Source: Lenzites betulinus (Eukaryota > Basidiomycota > Agaricomycetes > Polyporales > Polyporaceae). From it: 64,000 nucleotides of DNA. A model generated the notes under the pieces. The model was not told the origin of the DNA. It saw only the letters and a program-made list of their open reading frames with translations, and made no database searches. Below are positions 46,022 through 58,531 of the stretch, in pieces. The stretch lies in NCBI GenBank assembly GCA_022264855.1, contig JABYQU010000011.1:434001-498000 (forward strand), given 5' to 3'. Both the position numbers and the translations under genes were made by a program. Numbering within the stretch: position 1 is the stretch's first letter; each line of letters opens with the position of its first letter.

Positions 46022-47464
46022 ATGGCTCAGTCTTTCACGAGCATCTCTGCGGACGGCCGGCGTTCACTCGCAGGCACCACTTCCGGTTTCAATTCAGAGG
46101 TCGATGAGGAAGAGATCGACCAGCTCGACTCAGGGTTGGACGATGAAGAAGAGGACATGGAGCCCGAAGTGGAGGAGGACGAGGGCACCTCTTCCGCGAA
46201 GGGACGAAAGAGACTAGGTGTCCGCGTGCCGGGACATACTCTTGTCCCTCAGGATAAACTAGACAACATCCTGCAAGCCGAAGGTATCTCATATTATACA
46301 CTGCGCTGTTTCCAATGGCCGCTCACCACGAATACACGTAGGCGCTGGTCAACATATGTCCAAAGAAGCCGTGTTCATGTTGTCGGTCGCCACAGTGAGC
46401 TATAACATGGCACATCCATTCTTGCCGGTTAAATGACGTGTGTTCTCGCAGGAAGAGTTCGTCAAAAAGCTGGCAGAAGCGGGGTATAAACAAACACTTG
46501 CCGAGAACCGCCAGCACGTGCAATACCGCGACATGTGTGAGCATTGCATATATGTGCTCTCTGGTCTTCCAGATTCTGACTTGCGACTAGCCATCCTCAC
46601 CCATGAACGTTCCGAGTATAAGTTCCTAGAAGGTAACTGTATCCCTGGTTTTGTTTCGGCTCTCCACGCTTACATCTCATGCGTAGACACCATCCCTAGG
46701 CCGATATCCATCACCGCAGCTATGGCACTCCGCGCCGCAAAAGAGCGCGAAATACTAGAGGACGATCCCGCCATATCCGCTGCGCTACCCTCTTCCCCAC
46801 CTTTCCTACCCAACAATCCCAGTGTATCCGCAAGTATCAGTACAACAAGACCAAACCCCAGGGCACGACAGTCATTACCGGCTCAAACAAACGGGGTCCA
46901 AAAACCAAAAGCAAATGGCAGCGCAAGCGCTGGTGGCGCCTCTGCCAGTGCGAGTACAACCGCCTCCGGTCGGCAACGTATACGCGACAGCAACGGTCGA
47001 TGGCGCAGAACCGCGAACGGCTCCCATAGTGAAGCCACCCCGACCAGCACCACAAGTACGCGAGCAGGCAGCGCACGAATCCGTAATCGGTCGGCGAGGG
47101 CACGCGAAGCTGCCGAAGCGGAAGAGCCCAACAGTCGCGCAGCGCACCAGAATGGCACGCCTGCGGCGGCAAACGGGCGGAGTGCAAGTAGTGCCAGCAT
47201 GCATCAGGGTGAGTGAGCTTCGTTGTACTTGGTGTACTTTATGGGCCGTTTTGAAACCAATCGTGACTGTTAGCAGACGTGAACGTTTCACCGGGCTCTG
47301 CGACGCAGTCTGAACCCTGGACGTCAGGGCAATTTACGGGACCGGCGAGTGCCTACCTGGAAGAAAGCGGACGCCTGCCATCGTTCAACGGACGGGGCGG
47401 CATATCCGGCAACCCTGGACGGACCATTTATTCTCAACAACGCTCTCCCGCCCAACCACAATGA
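46022..47464 (+). CDS. Histone-fold protein (CBF/NF-Y, DPB3/CHRAC type)
   Basis: Likely a small histone-fold partner in a chromatin or DNA polymerase epsilon complex. The N-terminus is acidic (EVDEEEIDQLDSGLDDEEEDMEPEVEED), then RVPGHTLVPQDKLDNILQAEG. The fold reads MSKEAVFMLSVATEEFVKKLAEAGYKQTLAENRQHVQYRDM, here spread over three exons, then EYKFLEDTIPRPISITAAMALR. The remaining 180 residues are low-complexity (Ala/Ser/Asn/Arg). About six introns. The SKEAVFMLSVATEEFV helix is the DPB3/NF-YC type; which complex it joins cannot be decided from the sequence. Confidence 0.82.
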
Positions 47465-47706
47465 TGGACTTTATACACAACTTCGCCTCATATACTGCAT
47501 ACCATGTTGTTTTGCTCGCAATCTCGCTTTGTTTCAGCTCGTACTGTATTGTTTCCACTAGGTTCGTCATCAAAGTAGCATCACACACGCTTGCAAACAA
47601 GAGTTGACGATATATTACAATTGACGCAGATAATGTACGAAGATGTTACATCTTTAACATACACAGACACAGACGCTGCGCTCCCGCTGAAATGCCGAGC
47701 CCGCGT

Positions 47707-48357
47707 TCACTCGACGTTCACCTGCACGCTCCCCGCGTCTTCCGCTTTCGGGACTGTCACGGTGAGTACACCGTCGGAGAGTTTTGCGGTCACCTTGCTG
47801 CTGTCCACTGGTCGTGGCAGCACGACGGTCCGCGTGAATGTCGACGTTCCGGAGAAGATCCGTTCTGTCGAGAGCGCCGTGGACTCGGGCTCCTTCGTGG
47901 TCAGCGCTTGCGAGCCTGCCATAGACGTGTCAGTATTCGGTTTTGAAGCCCACAGGCTATGAGAGGCCAGCTTACCTTCTGAGGCACCCTCAGAAGTTCC
48001 TGATGTGCCAACGACTGACGACGACGCGGTGTCGTTCGTCGCCTGTGACTGTTGGGGCTCACCGGAGCGACTGAAGACCTTGCCTTCGATGGTGAGGGTC
48101 CTACCGCCATCCCCGATGCGAACATTCACGTTTTCCTTTTTGACTCCCGGAAGTTCGGCCTCGACGATGTACCTATCCCCCTGCTCGGAGACGTCCACAG
48201 CAGGGCGGAGGGAGGACGAATTGAAGAAGGGGTCATCGAAGAGTGCCCGTGAGGACCCCGGGAAGCCCCCCAGGTAGGTTGGTGGTCGGCCGAGGGGCTC
48301 CTCGAGCATGCGGAAGAGGGGGCGCATTTCACGGAAGAAGTGTCGTGCGAGAGACAT
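47707..48357 (-). CDS. Small heat-shock protein, Hsp20 family
   Basis: ATP-independent chaperone. The N-terminal arm is MSLARHFFREMRPLFRML. The alpha-crystallin domain includes PAVDVSEQGDRYIVEAELPGV, RTLTIEGKV and the C-terminal LSDGVLTVTVPK, ending in QVNVE. Between the beta strands is a 25-residue Ser/Thr-rich loop. An intron at 47975-47916 is exactly 60 nt with GTAAGC donor, CTGAC branch and CAG acceptor. Since 60 is a multiple of three and has no stop, the spliced (196 residues) and unspliced (216 residues) products are both open. Lies minus strand, 242 bp from the histone-fold gene, convergent. Confidence 0.92.
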   Translation of the reverse strand: MSLARHFFREMRPLFRMLEEPLGRPPTYLGGFPGSSRALFDDPFFNSSSLRPAVDVSEQGDRYIVEAELPGVKKENVNVRIGDGGRTLTIEGKVFSRSGEPQQSQATNDTASSSVVGTSGTSEGASEGKLASHSLWASKPNTDTSMAGSQALTTKEPESTALSTERIFSGTSTFTRTVVLPRPVDSSKVTAKLSDGVLTVTVPKAEDAGSVQVNVE

Positions 48358-48859
48358 GGTGCACTTGAGAAGGGAACAAGTAGTGCAGTGGTGGGAGGGT
48401 TGTGGAAGATGCGATGAGGGTGTTTGACTTTAGGCTTGAAAGACTAGTGCGGCCTACGGCGAGGTATATATGCATCCTCCGGGTTCATTTAGGAAGTGTC
48501 TAGAATTATCCTGTATTGCCATGGGTGCTTTCTCTTGAGCTCATGCGTTGTGTCATGCAAGATCCAGACAGAGCGAGACGTCGAACCTGGTGGAAGCGCT
48601 GGCCACGTGCAGTACTGCTGCGCCTGTCATTTATGGCAAGTTGAAGTTCTGCGCTCACGAAGTCGCACAAGCCTCAGAGAAAACTGCATAATATAATAGT
48701 ACGTAAAAGAGTCCGTGTATCGGGGGCTAGAGTATGTAAAGGGGGTGGTACACTAACAATACAGACATAGATACACAACCAGAGGGAAACCAAAATACGG
48801 CGGTCAGGCCCGAGAATCCCGCGTCGAACCTAATGCTGCTAGAAGCTGAACTGTCCGAG
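48358..48859. other. Hsp20 upstream region and SGF29 3' region
   Basis: About 500 bp. The Hsp20 promoter lies at its left end, the 3' UTR of SGF29 at its right. A TATATA element at about 48462-48469, roughly 105 bp before the Hsp20 start, and an HSE-like TCTAGAA at about 48500 are seen. Confidence 0.45.
48462..48469 (-). promoter_or_regulatory. TATA box of Hsp20
   Basis: Minus strand CATATATAC about 105 bp before the ATG at 48357. A short half-palindrome TCTAGAA lies about 35 bp further upstream and could be part of a heat-shock element. Confidence 0.45.
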
Positions 48860-50317
48860 TCAATCCCGTCCGGGCCACTCGACGACCCATTGAGCGTTGA
48901 CCATGTGCTCCTGATCGTCGTCGTCCTCGAACTTCAACTTGTACATCGGCGTTCCCTGCTTCGTCGCCGTCCCGCCCTGCAAAAGGATATCAGTCCATAT
49001 TTGGGGTAAGATGATCAGCTATGCTTACGCGGGGGGGACACGCGATGACTTCTGCGCGATAGAAGCAGCTCGTGTCAGGGTAAAGGGCCATGACGGTGGA
49101 GCCAGCTTGAAACTCTGGGTACGCGTTGAGATGCGTGGCGCTGTCAGGAGGCGCTCCTGGGTCTGGGAGAGGAATGATCGCTCGTAGCGTGGTATTGTAC
49201 CGCCTACATACGCCAAAATCAGATAACGATTCCGTGGAAAGAGGGGCAAGTACTGACTGTCCAGGCTGGCCATCTTCTTGAGGTTCAGGATCCTGTACTT
49301 CGTAGCTACGTACGCGTGTCAGCCAGGACCGGATTACTTCTCACGGATGTGAGACACCTACCGGTTCTTATCCTGGTTGATGCATTTAGTGACGACGGCG
49401 AGTATCCACTCCTCGTCCTTGCCACCAGTCACGCCGTCGGCTTTACTGGTGTTCGTGGGAGGATGAAAAGCGACTTTCCGCCCTTCCTGAAGGGGAAGCT
49501 GTTTCGCCAACGCCTCTCGCCGCGCCTTGGGTTCACGTGAGAATGGTATCGCAGGTTGCGGGCCAACTGAGCCGCGCGGAGGAACAGTGATCGACATAGA
49601 CCGTGTTGGTGGATTGGGCGGTGCTGGAGTAGGCACTACTGCGGCGGGAACGGAGGGCGACGGGCCTCTAGGTCGTTTAGGGCGTTTCTCTGTGGTTGGC
49701 AACTCAATATGGAAAACGCCTCCGAGTGGCTAAGTATCCAAACCTGGCGGTATCGCTTCTGACGCCTTGCGCAGCGCGATCAAGACCGACAGCCGTTCGA
49801 GGACATCATCTATCGCTCTGCGAGGAGGTTAGCGACCGCAGCAAGTGGGAACACGACCAAGCCCTACTCTGCGTCCTTTTCGGCTGTCGCTTTGATCTCA
49901 CTGAGACCCGTCGTCAGTTTCTTGTACAAACTCCTGACATGGTCCATGCCCTCCGAGGGGAGTGTGTCATCCGTCGGCCATCCGGAGAACAGCCGGTGGA
50001 CACGTCCGACGGTATCGTCGCGCTCGTGTTCCGACAGCATCGTCGAGAGCTTGCTGAGCGACGCTGCTGCCTGAGACCAGCACTCGAGCTCTGCAAGTAT
50101 CGCGCCGTCAGCACACCATTTGTCACGAGAGCAGGACCGCTCCGGCAGCCCGAAGTGGGCTGGGAAGGGGCGAGATACCTTCCGAGGACGCGGGTCGCTT
50201 GACGCCACGTCTGCTGGCCATGTCTGCCCTCGACGGAATATTGCGTGGTGGTTTGGGAGTAGAGGCGCGGGAGACAATGCTCGCCCGTTGGGGTGAAGCA
50301 CGATTGTGGTATTCCAT
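48860..50317 (-). CDS. SGF29: SAGA-associated factor 29 (double Tudor domain)
   Basis: Reader of H3K4 di/trimethylation within the SAGA acetyltransferase complex. The start at 50317 (MEYHNRASPQRAS) has a TATATA element about 110 bp upstream. The N-terminal part has a helical stretch ELECWSQAAASLSKLSTML, GRVHRLFSGWPTDDTLPSEG and SLYKKLTTGLSEIK. A Pro/Ser linker precedes the SGF29 C-terminal domain: GRKVAFHPP, EEWILAVVTKCINQDK, YEVQDPEPQEDG, FQAGSTVMALYPDTSCFYRAEV, YKLKFEDDDDQEHMV and WVVEWPGRD before the TGA at 48860. The aromatic cage residues of the second Tudor (YPDTSCFYRA) are kept. Five or more introns. An upstream ATG at 50481 was considered and rejected. Confidence 0.88.
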
Positions 50318-50798
50318 CCGACACGCCGGGTCCGCGACTACGAACTCGCTGAAAGTCCGCGATGCTGTTCCGGATCTCGATCACCGCCGGCGCAACCTCT
50401 CGCACGTGACTATGTGTACAACTATATAGGCGCCCGGCGTCTCTTACGAGCGCTTCCGATGAGTCCTGCCGGACCCGTCATATTCTACACGGTACTACCT
50501 TAGTTTCGAGCATTGAAACGGCAATGCCGTTGCACGCCCCGACAGTTGTTCGCGGGGGCCACTCCAAAACCCCGCCTCATCCCTATATTACGTAGACGGC
50601 CGTTTAGGCACTACTCGATGTACCCTACCTAGCTACATACCCTCTGAACCAAAAAAAAGAGTCCTGCCGGACGCGGATGCTCTCAGCACTCTGATGTCTT
50701 TATCTTCAATTGTTTCCAACGATACGATTCTACTTTACAAATGCTTATAGAACTACGAGGAATCCCTAAACATATTTCTTGATTCGAAGAAGAGGCGC
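50318..50798. other. Intergenic region
   Basis: About 480 bp between the SGF29 start and the translin stop, both minus strand. It includes a TATATA near 50426 and a run of A near 50650-50660. No gene is seen. Confidence 0.5.
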
Positions 50799-51778
50799 CT
50801 ATTTGGACGAAGGCGCGAGTTTTCGGAGCGATACGTCATACACAACTTGTTTGTTTCTCAGCAGCTGATGTTTCTTGCGTAGAAATCTTTCTCCCTCACC
50901 TTCCTCGACCTTTTTAATGTCATACTTCAAGCTATCATAGCGGCGCCGGAGGAGGTCGTTTTTGAGGTTTAGCTATATGTAACGCATTAGTGTGCCCCTC
51001 GCCGTAGGTGCGTTGAGAATAGCAACCATAGCGAAACCTGCGAATACGTCTTTCACGAACAAAGAAATTTTGATGGGTTGGTCGAAGTCTCCCAGCGTCA
51101 CTGCGTTTACCGCAAGACGAGACTGGGGGTTTTGTTCAGAATGTGTGGCAAAGTAGATTATGGATCCGCTTACCAGCTCGTTGACTAGATTGATGACACC
51201 GTGCAGGTAATCTTCCACGGAGAGCATGAATCTATCCTGCCATTCTGGTTTGACTCGGATACGAAGAATGTTAATTGAATGGAATGGTAGGATATCGCCG
51301 AAGATGACATACTTCCGAGTGTCTCGGCTACCTGGGGTAAAGATATGAGTGCCCCGCTTTGAAGGTATTCAACCAGAGCGACTGAGAACACTGCAGATCT
51401 CAGGCAGTTTGACCACATGTCTTTCCATTTCCAGAATTGGTGTGGGGGGATAATGTCCGCCAAGGCGGCCGTCGTCTCCTTACAGCTTGTTAGAACGGGC
51501 TGAGCAGTACCTAACAATGCGGGCACTACGGTCTACGGTCAGCGCATATGAGTAGAGCAGCATGATGTGATGTTACGTTGTTCGGCCCGCGTGGAGTGGA
51601 TTCTGTTCAGGATACCAGACAGCGTCCTCGCCTTCTTGTCAAACTCGGCGACATGTTCCTTGATTTTCTGACCTGAAATTATGTGTGTGTTCCTCACGTG
51701 CTTCACATAGCTTACCTCCCTGATCTCAACATCTGCCTCCAGAATGGTGTTGATTTTTTCGAGGTTGTCGCTGTCCAT
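50799..51778 (-). CDS. TSN: Translin
   Basis: Single-stranded nucleic-acid binding subunit that forms an octamer, alone or with TRAX (C3PO), in RNA processing. Start at 51778: MDSDNLEKINTILEADVEIRE. Helical repeats FDKKARTLSGILNRIH, FWKWKDMWSNCLRSAVFSVAL and VEYLQSGALI follow. Then come VEDYLHGVINLVNEL spliced to SRLAVNAVTLGDFDQPIKIS, FVKDVFAGFAML spliced to NLKNDLLRRRYDSLKYDIKKVEE and a last exon VVYDVSLRKLAPSSK. The LKYDIKKVEEVVYD block is diagnostic for the translin family. About five introns. It is divergent from SEN1 with a 281 bp gap. Confidence 0.95.
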
Positions 51779-52059
51779 TGTGAGTGGTATTACCGCAGCA
51801 ACGCTGGTGTTGCGCGTCTACCAACCTGGTACTCAGCTCGAAACGGCATACAGCCTTACTAAGCATGAACAAAGCCTACCAAATAACGCGCTTTAGACGA
51901 CGCGTCTGACGCCCGCGGGTATGGCACAGCGAGTCCGCCAGTGCCGCGGTGGCTCGTGTGGCTTTCTTTCGCTCTCTCCAACCCCACGACTTCTACGTAT
52001 CATCATTCTCTCTGCTCTGGACTGAATACGACTCCCTTCATCTTTGGACGCCTACATCT

Positions 52060-55000
52060 ATGGCTCCGCAGCCGCGGAACAACAGTGAGGTGAAGAAAAG
52101 GCTCACCGACCTCCGTGATGCTCCTCAAACCATAGTCGGCGAAGAGGATCTACGACTTATTTCGACGTACTTGCTCGGGACCCTAAAGAAATCTAATGGC
52201 TCGTCAGATGTTCCTCTTGTCTTTGACCATTGGTTTTGCTCCCAGGCGGATGAAGTTACTAGGGAGGCTGCTATATTTCTCATCCGACTGCATGCCTACA
52301 GCAGTCCTTCGGTGGATATCTGGAGGGTGCAACTGAAACGCGTTATAACACGATGTTGCTACTGTGTAAGAGGCCTCCACGAAGCGGAGACGATGTCTAG
52401 GCACACGTAAGTCTTTCCTCAAGCTAGGCTAGGTCATTCACTAAGTCTCCTTGCAGGTATTTTGGCGCTTTCACAGACCAGATCCTCCAGAGCTTTTACG
52501 GCAATTTCCACAAATTCTTAACCGACACTGCTGTAGAATCCCTTGCCGAGAAAGGTTTCCTCTCCACCGGCGCGCCTGATCCCAGTCGTACTTTGTCTGA
52601 CGCGCCACCGGCCGCCACCTTTCTAATCCTGACATACTTGCACATGTTACAAGACTCTCGTATCGTCTCTCTTCTAAATGTCTTCTGTCCTCGGTCCCCG
52701 GTGAAAGTCTGGCCCGTCGATATCCCCTCTCCGACATTGCTCGCACTCTTATTCAATTCGTCCCCCGAATTGCGTCAGTGGGCACAGAAGCAGTCCACAC
52801 TATGTGAAATTGCCCCAATACCGATGGAGAACTTCCTGCCATCCCATTCGACCGTCCTGAAAGCCGCCGTGGACTCGATCGCGTCCTCCCGCCCTTTGGG
52901 TGATTGTTTCGGTCCAGATTACAAGCTCTCCTTCGTCGCCGACATTCCATATCAGTGGTCGGGTCTCACAACCCTTTTGCGCTTCACACCGGTGGAACTC
53001 TTTCGGTCAAGCAAGTCGTTTGACTCAGACATTCGTCGCATCGTAACGGGTCACCTTCACGACATTGGAGAACGTCAGCTAATTTCCTCCTACTTTGCCT
53101 CCGTTGTACTGACTTTCTATGATGACTATATCCATATGTCCACTACACTATCACTGGTCAATAGATTTCATCGATGTTCTGAAATGTTTCGTGATAGTCC
53201 TACGACGAATGGGGCCCGACGCGTGGCTGGAGGAGGGTCCTGAGTACGCGCATGTCGTCTTCAACTCTATCAAAGACAACACGCGTTTCTCCGATGTCTT
53301 GTGCAATCTCCCCGCGCCCGTCCCCAAAGACGACTGGCAGCTGAAATGGATCGAAGTTTACGCCAACACTGTAGGCAAGCTCCCCGTGTTTAAGGATATT
53401 CTCCCGTCCATTCTACAGTTCTTGTGCGAAGAACTACAGCATGAACGGTTCAAGACTGTTCGCCCAAACGCTATGAGCATTGCTTCTAGGGTGAGTGATT
53501 ATTGGAGATATACCATCAGCCAGACATAAACCTTCAACCCGCATAGTTGCTTGTCGCCGTTCTTTCACAACAAGGAAAGGATTCGTCGTCAAGGCAGAAC
53601 CTCGCTCTGGATCTCCTGACCGTCCATTGCAATACTTTCGTGAGCGTCGCGTTCGGGAAGACATACGCGGACGACGCTTGGATGGACGCGAGGAAGCAAG
53701 CACTGAGACTCATCAAGCTGGCCCTTGTGACAGACATTCGACGGCTGGGTTCCTCAGTAACTTCGCTCTCTGCGTCGGGCGACGCCGACTCCGGTAGCAC
53801 ACCCAACTCCCTCATCCGCGAGCAGATATGGAAGAACGTGTACGATGGCATCACGGCAAACGATTCCGAAGCTATCTCTCTACTGCTAGGGGTTCTTTCG
53901 CAGATCTCCCATATAGACGACTTGAAGGCGGCTGCGTTTGAGGATGCATTCAAGAAGTCGAAATCTCTCGGTACTTCGCAGGCATCACTACTGGCGGTCA
54001 ACAATGCATTGGCGCTGTTGCGCAACGGTTTCCGAGATGTCCTCGCTCGCTACACAGATATCAACCGCGCATCTACTGCTGTGGAGCTTCTCGGTCGAGA
54101 CGACGTCGTGAGACATGTTATCACCCTCGTGTTCTCTCCGGTGGAAGCACTACAGGAGTCCGCTCAGGGCATCGTGGCCCTTGCGTACGATGTTGATGGG
54201 CGCCTCGACTGTCTCCGAGCGCTCCTTGAGCACTTCCCCGAGGCCGCTTTCACTGGGCTTCTTGACGTTCTAGGTGCATACAATCACTACGCGAAGGCCA
54301 TCCCGGAGGCTTGCTCTCTCTCTCAAGCTCTCGCGCGTTGTCTCACGGATGTCATCGAGGCCCTCTCTACTAGCCCGTCTGGCCTTCTTCTCGATCGTGC
54401 ATACGTCAAGTCTGCAGCGAGCACCCTGGAGGACAAGATTCCCAAGTGGTGGCATGCGATGACTGAAGCACTTTGTGTTATCTTTGCCTACACGCCCCGC
54501 TGGGCAAGGTTCTTCGAGAACGAGGAGATGGTGCTCTGGATGCGCGATGCGCTGATCTTCGGGCGGGATCTCCTAGCGCAACGAAAGCTCCTCGAGACAG
54601 CAGCGCTCGCGCGCTCGCAGAAGGGAGATGCCTCCAGTGCAAGGCTCACCGACGTAGGGAAGAAGATGGTTGGCGACCTCCAGCAAGTGCTCTTCGAGCT
54701 CACGAAGTGGCTACGCCTCACGGACGAGGAGCTGCTTCATCAATCGTTTGCGCTCTTGGAGACCTTGCTCGAGTGTTTCCGCCAAACGGAGACACGCCCT
54801 CGCGAGGAGACGTTCCAGCGGATCCAGCGGCACATCGAGGATGCACGCAAGAACGACCCGACCCGTATGAAGTCTCGCTTGGACTCGACACGCTTGCTGC
54901 GCCTCGAAGAGGCCGTTGGCTCATTCGATGAAGACAACGACGAGATTCAGATCATCTCCCACATCAAACCGAGCAAACCCTCCAAGGCGCCGAAAGCCCC

Positions 55001-58000
55001 CAAGCCTGCGGAGGTCAAGAAGGAAGCCAGACACATCCTGAAGGCTAGTTCGACTAAGGATGCGAGGACGAAGGACATCGACCGGAAGGGGATCACGAAT
55101 TACCTCTCTACAGGTGACGATAAGAAGTCTACTGCAGGGCCCTCTGTTCCTCGCTTTGCCCCGCCTGCTCAAAGTGGGCGCCCTTTTGCGACTGCTGGGT
55201 CCTCCAAGCTCTCAAGGCCTTTGATCAAGGACGAGAGAGCGTCGTCGAAGACCTCGTCCTCTGCTTCCCGTCCGGTGGAATCTCCCAGTAGCAGCGAGAA
55301 CGAGCAAAGCGATGAGGAGGAAGATGAGGGTCCTAAGGGTCTAGCAGCTTTGTCTAAGCTGCAGCGGACTCCAGTCATCAAACAGCCTGCCGAGAGGCGG
55401 GGTGTCAAATTGCTCGACATGCCACTGGACCGCCGCGGCGTCAGGTTCGACCCAGTACGGAGACACGCCATGAATGACGCTCAGCGTACCGCTCTTCGCC
55501 TCAAGCCCGATGTCTCCTACCTGCACAGCACACTACTCTCGTGGAACTACGACCACCCGGGAAGTGAACCTCCGGGAGACAAGAAGGCACTGCTACATGT
55601 TCCAGCACACTTCAAAGACTACGACCACTTCCGTGCCGTTTTCGAGCCCTTGCTGCTGCTTGAATGCTGGAATCAGCTCATGGAGTCGAAGGAGGCGCCG
55701 CAGGAGTCCTACGAGTGCAAACTCACTAATCGAGGGTACTCAGATCAGTGGGTCGACATCGAGATCTCTTTCGAGGGTAGTGTCTCCAGGGATTGGAACC
55801 TTTCAGAAACCGACATCGTCCTTTTGCAACACCCCGGGTCTAAGCGTAGAGTCCTAGGGAAAGCACAGAGCTACCGCACTTCCTTCGCAGGTATATCCGC
55901 CACGATCCGTTTCGCCATTCAAGGCAGTGATCCCGGGCTGCAAGTGGGGTCCATATGGTCATTGAGCAAGGTTTTGAGGTCAGTCGAAACATTCTCCGCG
56001 TGGAGGTGGGCTATAATATCAAACCCCGCAGCCTCTCCACCCTCATTCGTGAATACGCCGCCCTGATGGCGCTCAAAGCCTACGACGTTCTCGATAGCGT
56101 GCTTCACTCTCGGCTAGCACGACCCCCGACGGTCGATCAGGCAGAGGTCCAGAAGGTCATGAGCGCGTACAAGGTGAACGAGCCTCAAGCCAATGCCATT
56201 CTGAAATCGCTGGGTACCGAGGGCTTCGCGTTGATCCAAGGGTGAGTGATATACGAGCATTCGGTCGAGATTGGGCTCCTTAGCTTCCTATAGACCGCCG
56301 GGTACTGGTAAGACGTCTACGATCTGTGGACTAGTCCAACTATACCTCTCCAAACGCCCGAAAATCTCCTCGGTGATTCACCCGGGTCGCCCAGCCGAGC
56401 GCGAGCTTCCCAAGAAGATCCTTCTATGTGCGCCCAGTAACGCTGCCATCGACGAGATAGCCTTCCGTTTGAAGGAGGTTGTGTCGGGTGCTGGTCATAG
56501 GGCAGAACATCCCAAAGTGGTCCGTATCGGTGCACCCAAGAGCATGAACATGAACGTCCGCGACGTGTCGATGGAATACCTCATTGACGAGAAGCTGAAC
56601 GCCAACCCGGAGCTGAAGAACACGAAGGAGGCTGGCTCGGACGTCGCTCGCATTCGGTCCGAGATCGACGCCGTGAAGGCTCGGAAAGAAGCGAAGATCA
56701 AAGAGCTGGAAGCGATACAGGACAACGCCTCCAAGTCCCTCGAGCTGCACAACGAGATCACGCTCTTGAACAAGCAGAGGACGCATCTGGTCAACGAGCT
56801 AGACCGGGCGAAAGACAAGCAGAAGTCTAACTATCGCACTCTGGACGCCACTCGGCGACGGTTCCGGAACGAAGTACTGCAGGAGGCGGACGTTATATGC
56901 AGCACTCTTTCTGCTTCCGCGTACGAGTACCTGGAGCCGTTCGACTTCGAGCTCGTTATCATCGATGAGGCTGCGCAAGCAATCGAGCTTAGCTCGCTCA
57001 TACCCATGAAGTATAGGTGTCGGACGTGTATTATGGTTGGAGGTCAGTTCCATGGAGCTGGTCGTCGGTCTTAGTCATTTACTTACCTCTGATGTCTAGA
57101 CCCTCAACAGCTGCCACCCACGGTCAAGTCACAAGAGGTAAGTGTCCCCTCCATGCGCGTGATGTTCAGCCGCCGGAACTGTCTGCCAGGCATGCAAGCA
57201 CGGATACGATCAGTCGCTCTTTGTCAGACTGCAGAAGAGTCAACCGGACGCAGTGCATCTGCTCAGGTACGTTTATCATTCCTCGATATTTGGGACGCAG
57301 TCATTCACGCAAGACCATGAAGCATCCAATATCGTATGCACCCCGACATCAGCCAACTGCCGAGTAGCATCTTCTATGGCGGCCGCCTCCAAGATGGCCC
57401 TGGCATGGCAGAGAAGACCAAACGGCCGTGGCACGAACACCCCAAGTTTGGAACATATCGCTTCTTCAATGTCCAATCCGGCTCGGAAGAAAGCAGCGGC
57501 GTAGGACACTCGCTCGTCAATCGTACCGAGATTCAGGTCGCGGTGGCCCTGTACAACAGACTCATCAAAGACTGCGTGACCGTCTCCCTCGACTGCAAGA
57601 TTGGCGTCATCTCTATGTACCGCGGACAGATTGTGGAGATGAAGCGAGCTTTCCAGCGGCGTTTCGGCGAAGAGGTTCTGAGCGCAGTTGACTTCAACAC
57701 CGTCGATGGTTTCCAGGGGCAGGAGAAAGACATCATCATCTTGTCCTGTGTTCGTGCCGGGACCAACTTGCAGTCCGTCGGTTTCTTGAGAGGTGAGGGT
57801 CATATGCACTCTACCCAGACCCATCATAGCTTACGCATGCATCGCAGATGTGCGACGTATGAACGTCGCGTTGACTCGAGCCAAAGCCTCCCTGTTCGTG
57901 CTAGGGCATGCTCCAACCCTCGAGCGAAGTGACGACGTTTGGCGGAATATTGTGCAGAACGCTCGTTCAAGATCATGTCTATTCGATGTGAGTGCAGGTG

Positions 58001-58531
58001 CTTATTTGCGCCGTCTTGTTACTGATCAATACGCTATGTGAATGTCAGGCCGACGTGTCTTACTTCACGGCGCCTATATCCGCAACTGAGCGCAAGCCGC
58101 CACCGCCGCCGAAGCAAGTCAAACCAGCGTCGAAAGCAGCGGCCATTGCTCCAGAAGCTACTACTCCTATGAATCTCGTCACGCCTCAGGAAATGAAGGC
58201 CTTAGCGAATCGCCCCAACGGTACCCCTTCGTCAGACGTACCTTCAACGTCTCGCAAACCCTCCGTCGGATCCTCGGAGCCCGCCGCGTCGACCTCTGAA
58301 GACGCACATGTCGGTCAAAAACGCAAGGCGGAGGATACTCCGAAAGAGGATGCCGCTATCGCCGCCGGCAACGCTCCTCCAGGACAGAAGCCCAAGCCCA
58401 AGCCTCCACTCGCAAAACGTCCCAAACAGGGACCGAGCCTCTTTATACCAAAGAAGGTACGCGATCTCATGCGCACGATTGCTGTAGTCAAGTCGCTCAT
58501 AAGCTGTACGACACAGCGCCCCGCCCGATAG
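52060..58531 (+). CDS. SEN1: Sen1-type RNA/DNA helicase
   Basis: Superfamily 1B helicase that removes nascent RNA and R-loops in transcription termination. About 1,900 residues. A large helical N-terminal domain runs from the ATG at 52060 to about 55000. A long uninterrupted exon (53547-56040) then leads to STLIREYAALMALKAY and the helicase core. Motifs: ALIQG spliced to PPGTGKTSTI (I), LCAPSNAAIDEI (Ia), VIIDEAAQAIELS (II), MVG spliced to DPQQLPPTVKSQE (III), IQYRMHPDIS (IV region), VDGFQGQEKDIII (V) and RRMNVALTRAKASLFVLGH (VI). The tail is Pro/Lys-rich. A 92-nt intron at about 53080-53171 is needed to keep the frame. The last exon is uncertain: the stop is at 58531 unless a further splice at 58456 is used. 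Confidence 0.95.

Noticed and set aside
50420..50481. SGF29 start at the ATG at 50481 with an intron to about 50400
   Set aside because: The putative intron contains a TATA box and the ATG at 50317 gives a family-like N-terminus at a normal distance from it.
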